Part shown: positions 1-4,218 of the stretch, one piece after another | How the letters are laid out: every line of letters starts with the position of its first letter | Position numbering within the stretch: the stretch's first letter is position 1 | Assembly: GCA_021812735.1 (NCBI GenBank) | Contig: JAKAMV010000591.1 | Span: 1-6,632 of the forward strand | Length of the DNA: 6,632 bases | Source: Chloroflexota bacterium | GTDB lineage: Bacteria; Chloroflexota; Limnocylindria; Limnocylindrales; CSP1-4 | Direction: 5' to 3' | Notes under the pieces: generated by a model | What the model saw: the letters and a program-made list of their open reading frames with translations, nothing else | What the model was told of the DNA's origin: nothing | Database searches by the model: none | Position numbers and translations under genes: made by a program

Positions 1-53
1 GACGCTGCGCTAGCATCAGCCACGTCGTCCGTCCCTGACCCATCCCGCACCAC

Positions 54-57
54 GAGG
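54..57 (+). promoter_or_regulatory. Ribosome binding site of the EVE-domain gene
   Basis: GAGG lies 8 bases upstream of the ATG at 66. The spacing is normal and supports that start. No convincing promoter could be picked out in the 53 bases before it. Confidence 0.5.
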
Positions 58-65
58 CGTCCCAC

Positions 66-521
66 ATGAGCAACTGGCTGCTGGTCAGCTCCGCCGAGAA
101 CTTCGAGACGAGCCGGTCCCTCGGCTTCGCGCAGGCCGGGATGAAGAGCCGGCATCGACGGAAATGGGAGCGCGTGCGGCCCGGCGATCGCGTCTTCCTG
201 TACCTCACCGGCGTCAAGGCGATCGGAGGCGTCTGCCGGGTCAGCGGCACGCCCTTCGAGTCGCACGAGCGTCTCTGGACGTCGGAGTCGCATCCGCAGG
301 AGGACTATCCCTGGCGCTTCCCGACCGAACCGCTCGCGATCCTGGCGCCCGGCCGCTATCTCCCGGCCGAACCGCTCGCGCGCGAGATGACCTACACGCA
401 ACGGTGGCCGGCGGCGAATTGGACGCTCGCCTTCCAGGGGAACGTACACGAGATCTCCGACGCCGACGCCGACCTGCTCGAACGCGCGATCAGGCGCGCC
501 GCCGACCAGGTGCCGATCTGA
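66..521 (+). CDS. EVE-domain (PUA-like superfamily) protein
   Basis: A complete 151-residue protein that is essentially a single EVE domain, the usual size of stand-alone members related to eukaryotic THYN1. Visible family hallmarks are the opening NWLLVSS (residues 3-9), the basic stretch KSRHRRK (27-33), PGDRVFLYLTGVKAIGG (39-55, the central strands of the barrel), EDYPWRF (79-85), the segment PAEPLAREMTYT (100-111) and NWTLAFQGNVHEIS (118-131). EVE domains belong to the PUA/YTH/ASCH fold group and are thought to read modified bases in DNA or RNA. The aromatic residues W4, Y46, W71, Y81, W83 and W119 could supply an aromatic pocket, but that is inference. The protein has no signal peptide or membrane segment, so it should be cytosolic. 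It is followed by a zinc-ribbon region on the same strand, with no restriction or methylation gene in view. The family call is firm; the substrate is unknown. Confidence 0.93.
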   Translation: MSNWLLVSSAENFETSRSLGFAQAGMKSRHRRKWERVRPGDRVFLYLTGVKAIGGVCRVSGTPFESHERLWTSESHPQEDYPWRFPTEPLAILAPGRYLPAEPLAREMTYTQRWPAANWTLAFQGNVHEISDADADLLERAIRRAADQVPI

Positions 522-741
522 TCGAGCCCGGCACGCGCAGCATTCAGAGCGGCTCCCGGGGCGTCCGGCATGAAGGGCCTCGCCGAACGTTCGGCAAGCG
601 CGCGCTCCGTGCGCCAGTCGGTGGGGACCGTGGATCACCACGAGTCCGGCCCGGAGGTCGCGCGGGTCGCTGCAACGGAGGGCGCCTACCCAGACGTCCA
701 GCGTGCAATGACCGAACTGGTCACCGCACGTCGCGTGGACC
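522..741 (+). other. Spacer after the EVE gene, no gene identified
   Basis: About 220 bases without a recognisable gene. A reading frame from ATG 570 is open through this stretch, but its residues match no family I know, and open frames are expected by chance at this GC content. The only distinct structure is the 14-bp perfect palindrome at 582-595. Confidence 0.5.
582..595. repeat. 14-bp perfect palindrome
   Basis: GCCGAACGTTCGGC is identical to its reverse complement. It sits 60 bases after the EVE stop codon. As RNA it could form only a short hairpin (5-bp stem, 4-base loop) with no T run, so it makes a weak terminator. A binding site for a dimeric DNA-binding protein is as plausible. The function is not known. 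Confidence 0.35.
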
Positions 742-783
742 GTGCGCATCCTCCCGGCCAGATCCGACACGGGCAGCCTGGCG

Positions 784-1364
784 ATGGGGACCTCTCTCGA
801 CTGCATCTTCTGCGGGACCACCAACCGCCCGCAGGACACCTTCTGCCGCCTCTGCCGCTCTCCCCTCCGTTCGTTGAGCGTCGCGGCGGCGCCGGAGCCC
901 ACCTCGGCAACGCGCGAGGGCGCGCCGAGCCACGTGACGGCGACCCAGCTGGGGTCCGGTCCAGATCGCTCGGCGGTCCCAGGCCGTCGTCGTCGTGCGG
1001 CGCCTTGGCCCGCCACGGCAGCGTCACCACCGGGACAGATGATCGGCCGGCCTGCACACCACCGCCCACGACTCGGGAAGGCAGGCAGCCGGTGCGCACT
1101 GCGCGACCCAGCCCGCGATCGTCCGGGGGAGCAGGAGCACGAGGAGTCGAGGCCGGCCGGCAGGCATCGCCGCAGGGGCCGCAGCTGCGCGAAGGCCAGG
1201 CTCGGACCCACTCGACCGCACCGCCGCAGCCGACGGCCCAGGTCGAGGCGCAGCCGACGCCGCAGCCCGCCGAGTCAGGAACGCCGGCGGCGCCGCAGGC
1301 CACACCACAGCCCGGCGGAGCCCTCCGCAAACCGGGGCAGCCAGGACCCGCCGACCAGCACTGA
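784..1364 (+). pseudogene. Zinc-ribbon protein with probable frame switch
   Basis: From ATG 784 (or GTG 742 in the same frame) the protein begins with a textbook zinc ribbon. Cysteines sit at residues 7, 10, 21 and 24 counted from ATG 784 (codons 802-855), in the pattern CxxCGTTNxPxxxFCxxCRSPL, close to the common CPxCGTxNPPxxxFCxxCGxPL module. A linker rich in Ala, Pro and Thr follows to about codon 978. After that the frame becomes Arg-rich with many A/T third positions, typical of an out-of-frame reading, although it stays open to 1404. The next frame (open to TGA 1362-1364) instead shows G/C third positions and a tail rich in Pro, Gln, Ala and Thr (PTPQP and QATPQP), as expected of such proteins. 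I infer a minus-one-type switch near the four CGT units at 985-996. It could be a sequencing error, a decayed gene or programmed slippage. Neither frame shows the membrane helix many relatives carry. The zinc ribbon is sure; the full extent is not. Confidence 0.5.
985..996 (+). repeat. Four tandem CGT triplets at the presumed frame switch
   Basis: Four CGT units in a row lie where coding character moves from the zinc-ribbon frame to the neighbouring frame. A triplet repeat changes length in steps of three, so the repeat itself would not produce a shift. It marks the area where a one- or two-base change would have to be sought. Confidence 0.3.
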
Positions 1365-1459
1365 CCGCCGATCCTCACGCACCATGGGAGGGCCGGCGGG
1401 GTGACGGCAGGCGCGGCGGTTTCGCCCGGCGGCGCCTGGGCAGCGGCCCCGCGTGCGCT

Positions 1460-1485
1460 GCGTGGGCTACGTGGTCTGCCCACGC
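1460..1485. promoter_or_regulatory. 8-bp inverted repeat upstream of the MFS gene
   Basis: The arms GCGTGGGC (1460-1467) and GCCCACGC (1478-1485) match perfectly around a 10-base centre. The repeat ends 27 bases before the MFS start codon. That position suits an operator for a dimeric repressor or a 5'-leader hairpin. No regulator gene lies in the window, so this remains a candidate. Confidence 0.4.
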
Positions 1486-1496
1486 GAGGCCGCTTC

Positions 1497-1504
1497 GGGG
1501 TAGG
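1497..1504 (+). promoter_or_regulatory. Ribosome binding site of the MFS gene
   Basis: GGGGTAGG ends 8 bases before the ATG at 1513. It is the only purine-rich tract close by and supports that start over the internal Met at residue 20. Confidence 0.5.
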
Positions 1505-1512
1505 CTTCGAGC

Positions 1513-2796
1513 ATGCCCTCCGCCACCGGGATCGCCCCAGCCCGGGCGGCCACCGGTGCCCGTCGTGGCATGGTCGCCCTTCGCCACCGCAACTTCCGGC
1601 TCTTCTTCTTCGGACAGCTGATCTCCCTGATCGGGACCTGGATGCAGTCGCTCGCCCAGGGGTGGCTCGTTCTCCAGCTGACGCACGACCCCTTCGTCCT
1701 GGGCGTCATCTCGGCCGTGCAGTTCGTGCCGATCATGGTCTTCGGGCTGTTCGGCGGGCTGATCGCAGACGCGCTGCCGAAGCGCACCACGATCATCGCC
1801 ACGCAAACCTCCTCGATGCTGCTGGCGTTGGCGCTCTTCTGGCTCACCTGGACGCACCAAGTGCAGGCCTGGCAGATCGGCGTGCTGGCGTTCCTGCTCG
1901 GGTGTGTCAACACGATCGACATGCCGACGCGCCAGGCGTTCGTGGTCGAGATGGTGGGTCGAGACGACGTGGTGAACGCGGTCGCCCTCAACTCGGCGGT
2001 CTTCAACGCTGCGCGGATCGTGGGCCCCGCGATCGCCGGCGTCATCATCGGCGTGGTAGGGATCGCGTCCTGTTTCCTGCTGAACGGCCTCAGCTACATC
2101 GCGGTGATCGTCGGCCTGTTCGCGATGCGGACGTCGGAACTGCACGCGCGGAGCGGGTACCACCTGCAGCACAGCGCGATGGCCGTGGTGGCCGACCTGG
2201 CCGAGGGACTGCGCTACGTCCACCGCACGCCGATCGTGCTGCTGGCGGTAGCGGTCGTAGGCCTGGTCTCGACGCTCGGGATGAACCTGAACGTGCTCGT
2301 GCCGGTCTACGCTGCCGACGTGCTGCACGCGGGCGCCACCGGGTTCGGGTTCCTGATGGCCGCCACGGGGATCGGGTCGCTCGTCTCCGCGCTCACCATC
2401 GCGTTTGCAGGTCGTTCGTCGCCGCGCGTCATGCTGTTGGGGGGCGCGGTCCTCGGACTGCTCCAGGCGGTGCTGGTGGTCGTCCACGCGATGCCGATTG
2501 CGCTGGCGTGCCTCTTCGGAGTGGGGTTCGGGAGCATCGCGATGACGGCGACCGCCAATACCTCGATCCAACTCGCAGTGCCCGACGATCTCCGCGGTCG
2601 CGTGCTCAGTGTCTACACGACCGTCTTCGCCGGCTCGACCCCCGTCGGGGCCCTGTTCGCCGGCGCGCTGGCCGCCCAATTCGGCGCCGCGCTCTCGTTT
2701 GGGGTCGGGGGCGCGAGCTCATTGGCGGTGGTCGTGGTCGCGTTCCTGCTGGCCCGTCCCTGGTTGCGCAGCCGACGGGCGGTGCGCTTGGCGTAG
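1513..2796 (+). CDS. MFS transporter, EntS/MFS_3 type exporter
   Basis: A complete 427-residue inner-membrane protein of the usual size for twelve-helix major facilitator transporters. After a basic N-terminal tail comes LRHRNFRLFFFGQ (23-35), typical of the MFS_3 group (relatives of the enterobactin exporter EntS and of macrolide efflux proteins). The MFS motif A loop between helices 2 and 3 reads GGLIADALPKR (81-91) with its Asp at 86. PTRQAF and AALNSAVFN-like segments follow (here VALNSAVFN), then a longer hydrophilic central loop (about 205-240) separating the two six-helix halves. PDDLRGRVLSVY (357-368) with the following G-rich helix is another hallmark of this group. Transport is expected to be proton-driven export of a small molecule; the substrate cannot be read from sequence. 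The gene stands alone on its strand, preceded by an inverted repeat and followed by a hairpin. GC-rich codon use is uniform and gives no sign of transfer. Confidence 0.93.
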   Translation: MPSATGIAPARAATGARRGMVALRHRNFRLFFFGQLISLIGTWMQSLAQGWLVLQLTHDPFVLGVISAVQFVPIMVFGLFGGLIADALPKRTTIIATQTSSMLLALALFWLTWTHQVQAWQIGVLAFLLGCVNTIDMPTRQAFVVEMVGRDDVVNAVALNSAVFNAARIVGPAIAGVIIGVVGIASCFLLNGLSYIAVIVGLFAMRTSELHARSGYHLQHSAMAVVADLAEGLRYVHRTPIVLLAVAVVGLVSTLGMNLNVLVPVYAADVLHAGATGFGFLMAATGIGSLVSALTIAFAGRSSPRVMLLGGAVLGLLQAVLVVVHAMPIALACLFGVGFGSIAMTATANTSIQLAVPDDLRGRVLSVYTTVFAGSTPVGALFAGALAAQFGAALSFGVGGASSLAVVVVAFLLARPWLRSRRAVRLA

Positions 2797-2832
2797 GGGC
2801 TTCAAGGCACGCTGTGGTCGCGTGGTCTCGCG

Positions 2833-2862
2833 GTTGGTGCTCAGCCTACGGTGAGCGCCAGC
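2833..2862 (+). terminator. Hairpin downstream of the MFS gene
   Basis: An 11-bp stem (2833-2843 with 2852-2862, including two G-T wobble pairs) closes an 8-base loop, starting 36 bases after the MFS stop codon. There is no T run after it, so it would be a terminator of the tail-less kind often proposed in high-GC bacteria, or simply a stabilising 3' hairpin. Confidence 0.45.
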
Positions 2863-2927
2863 GGGCCGAGTTTCGACGGCGACGCCGGAGCCGTGCCAGG
2901 GCGCGACGCCAGTGGCCGCAGGGCGTG

Positions 2928-3006
2928 AGTCCGCGGCCGGGTGCCCCGAGCCGGTGGGTACGGGGCGCAAGTCCGTGGCTGCGTGTCCCGAGCGGGCGGC
3001 TGCGGG
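2928..3006. repeat. Degenerate 42-bp tandem repeat
   Basis: Two units begin with AGTCCG at 2928 and 2970. Comparing their first 37 bases by eye gives 29 identities, including a shared CCCGAGC core. A weaker third copy may precede them from about 2889. The period is a multiple of three, but no reading frame through it looks like a real protein. Confidence 0.45.
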
Positions 3007-3036
3007 CACAGTTTCGGGCGGCTGCCGGCACAGTTT
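3005..3036. repeat. 10-bp direct repeat, 22-bp period
   Basis: GGCACAGTTT occurs at 3005-3014 and again at 3027-3036, immediately after the 42-bp repeats. The regular offset suggests either a binding site pair or a remnant of tandem duplication. Confidence 0.4.
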
Positions 3037-3079
3037 TCTGCGTAATTGCCATCCCGGGAACCGTATGCATGGTTGCGCC

Positions 3080-3094
3080 GCCAGGCGACCTGGC
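3080..3094. repeat. Short perfect hairpin
   Basis: GCCAGG (3080-3085) and CCTGGC (3089-3094) pair around a CGA triloop. It is the first of several inverted repeats in the spacer. Confidence 0.35.
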
Positions 3095-3101
3095 AGGCTC
3101 T

Positions 3102-3141
3102 CGATATTCGTCACAGATCGGCCGGAACGCGACGAATATCG
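3102..3141. repeat. 11-bp perfect inverted repeat with 18-bp centre
   Basis: CGATATTCGTC (3102-3112) and GACGAATATCG (3131-3141) match exactly. The arms are rich in A and T within a GC-rich setting, which makes a chance match less likely. It could be an RNA stem, an operator or a bidirectional terminator element, but no T run follows on either strand. Confidence 0.5.
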
Positions 3142-3193
3142 CACGCACCTGCACCGTCCCGTTCGAACCCTGGCTGGTGTGGGCCCTGCCACC

Positions 3194-3224
3194 CGCATAA
3201 CGTTCCTGGCATGTACGTTACGCG
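3194..3224. repeat. 10-bp imperfect inverted repeat
   Basis: CGCATAACGT (3194-3203) and ACGTTACGCG (3215-3224) pair at nine of ten positions around an 11-base centre. It is the second AT-containing inverted repeat in the spacer. Confidence 0.4.
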
Positions 3225-3230
3225 AGAGTT

Positions 3231-3244
3231 GCCGCCCGGGCGGC
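3231..3244. repeat. 14-bp GC palindrome
   Basis: GCCGCCCGGGCGGC is a perfect palindrome seven bases beyond the preceding inverted repeat. In such GC-rich DNA, palindromes made only of G and C carry less weight than AT-containing ones. Confidence 0.35.
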
Positions 3245-3282
3245 GACCGGCGTCTCCCCTAGCGCGGGGCGAGCCCGGACGC

Positions 3283-3336
3283 GCGGCACGGGGCAGCCAC
3301 GCGGCACCGGGCAGCCACGCGGCACCGGGCAGCCCG
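3283..3336. repeat. Three tandem copies of an 18-bp unit
   Basis: Units at 3283-3300, 3301-3318 and 3319-3336. The first differs from the second at one base and the third differs only in its last two bases. There are no spacers, so this is a minisatellite-like repeat and not CRISPR. It begins 33 bases downstream of the EamA stop codon on the minus strand. Such near-identical copies suggest recent slippage. Confidence 0.7.
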
Positions 3337-3345
3337 CATGCTGCC
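3328..3345 (-). terminator. Possible terminator hairpin after the EamA gene
   Basis: GGCAGC (3328-3333) and GCTGCC (3340-3345) pair around a six-base loop, 24 bases downstream of the EamA stop codon on the minus strand. There is no T run. It overlaps the last 18-bp repeat unit, so the evidence for a terminator is modest. Confidence 0.3.
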
Positions 3346-3369
3346 GCGCCCACACTGCGCCCGGCCCGC

Positions 3370-4218
3370 CTATCCCGGCAACGCGATCAGCGCAATGCCC
3401 ACGAACGCGAGCACCACCCCCATGAGGTGGACACGAGAGAGCCGCTCGTCCAACAGCACCCACGCCAGCATGACCGTCACCGCCGGGTAGAGCGACGCCA
3501 CCACCGCCGCGGGCCCGAGCGGCCCCTGGCTGCGAGCCAGGAGGAAGCCCAGGTTCCCCGCCGTATCGCCCACCCCCGCAACCACCACAGCCGGCGAGAT
3601 GGCTCGGACGATGCCGCGGCCCCCCCCTGTCGCAAGCACACCGGTCCCCGTCACCACCAGCGACGCGGAGCGCGCGATCGGCAATGGCCACCACGATCCG
3701 GCACCCGCCACAACGGCGCGGTCCATCCCGACGAAGTAGGCGGCGAAACCCAGCCCGGCGAGCAACGCCAACCACGTCCCCCCATGGCCGTCGGACTCCC
3801 CGGCGGGCGGCCGCGAAACGAACGCCACGGCCACGAGCGCCGCCACGATCCCGAACGCCTGGCCCGCGGCGAGCCGCTCGCCGAAGAGATACCCGGCGAG
3901 CACCGGCAGCCCCGCACCCACCACCGCGGCGACGGGCGCGACCAGGCTCATGGCGCCGTTGGCGAGCCCCCGGTAGAAGGCGAGCAGCCCGATGACCCCG
4001 GTGACCCCCGCAACCATCGACCAGGCCACTCCGGAGACCGACGGAACCGGCTCGCCCGAGGCAACCGCCAACGCGAGCGAAAGGACCAGTCCGATCGCCT
4101 GCGTGCAGACGCCGACCAGGAGCGCGCCTGCGCGGCGGCTGCCGAGGCCACCCGCGAAATCGCTGACCCCCCAGCTCAGCGCCGCGGCCAGCGCGTACCC
4201 GAGCCCCAGACCGTTCAG
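3370..4218 (-). CDS. EamA-family (DMT superfamily) membrane transporter
   Basis: A 282-residue, probably ten-helix inner-membrane transporter made of two EamA repeats, the normal length for the drug/metabolite transporter superfamily. Upstream of TTG 4071 the frame encodes another 49 residues with clear family character: ALAAALSWGVSDFAGGL (9-25) followed by RRAGALLVGV and a second helix. The gene must therefore start before 4071. No ATG, GTG or TTG occurs in frame there. The best start is CTG 4218-4216, which overlaps the ATPase stop as CTGA and follows GGAGGG at 4227-4222. Later landmarks are AFYRGLANGAMSLVAPVAA in the first repeat, the FGERL loop, and ASLYPAVTVMLAW and LLDERLS in the second. 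Substrates of this family are diverse (amino acids, metabolites, drugs), and none can be named here. It is translationally coupled to the ATPase gene. The family is firm and the exact start less so; CTG 4209 or a base error at an original ATG are alternatives. Confidence 0.88.
   Translation of the reverse strand: MNGLGLGYALAAALSWGVSDFAGGLGSRRAGALLVGVCTQAIGLVLSLALAVASGEPVPSVSGVAWSMVAGVTGVIGLLAFYRGLANGAMSLVAPVAAVVGAGLPVLAGYLFGERLAAGQAFGIVAALVAVAFVSRPPAGESDGHGGTWLALLAGLGFAAYFVGMDRAVVAGAGSWWPLPIARSASLVVTGTGVLATGGGRGIVRAISPAVVVAGVGDTAGNLGFLLARSQGPLGPAAVVASLYPAVTVMLAWVLLDERLSRVHLMGVVLAFVGIALIALPG

Larger units (their letters stand above)
1365..1512 (+). other. Upstream region of the MFS gene
   Basis: A 148-bp gap with no gene. 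It holds the inverted repeat at 1460-1485 and the purine-rich ribosome site near 1497. I could not identify convincing -35 and -10 elements; a promoter for the transporter is expected here but not visible. Confidence 0.45.
2797..3369. other. Repeat-rich spacer between converging genes
   Basis: A 573-bp region between the ends of the MFS gene (plus strand) and the EamA gene (minus strand). It contains no gene I can support: the open frames through it are low in information and match no family. It holds several structures listed separately: a terminator-like hairpin at 2833-2862, degenerate 42-bp repeats at 2928-3006, a 10-bp direct repeat, inverted repeats spread over 3080-3244 and an 18-bp tandem repeat at 3283-3336. 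The part from about 3030 to 3220 looks richer in A and T than its surroundings, unusual for simple spacer in this genome. Confidence 0.6.

Noticed and set aside
1..65. Promoter before the EVE gene
   Set aside because: TAGCAT at 11-16 weakly resembles a -10 box, but no -35 match is available within the window, so it is not reported as a feature.
570..783. Possible gene starting at ATG 570
   Set aside because: The first 55 or so codons have acceptable third positions but no recognisable domain and no clear ribosome site, and the frame then conflicts with the zinc ribbon. Not enough to call a gene.
1375..2679. Long open frame on the minus strand opposite the MFS gene
   Set aside because: Its product is a composition-driven string of His, Arg, Glu, Asp and Gln with no domain. 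It mirrors the third-position bias of the well-supported transporter on the other strand.
1401..3200. 599-residue plus-strand open frame overlapping the MFS gene
   Set aside because: Arg-, Ala- and Gly-rich with no motif, and in a shifted frame of the transporter. A product of high GC content only.
3150..3200. tRNA-like GTTCGAAC sequence
   Set aside because: The flanking bases on either strand do not pair to make a T arm, and no acceptor or anticodon stems can be built around it.
2912..3262. Possible small plus-strand gene in the convergent spacer
   Set aside because: The apparent 14-residue repeats come from the 42-bp DNA repeat. No ribosome site or family resemblance was seen.
3283..3336. 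CRISPR array
   Set aside because: The 18-bp units are directly adjacent with no spacers, are too short, and no cas gene is present.
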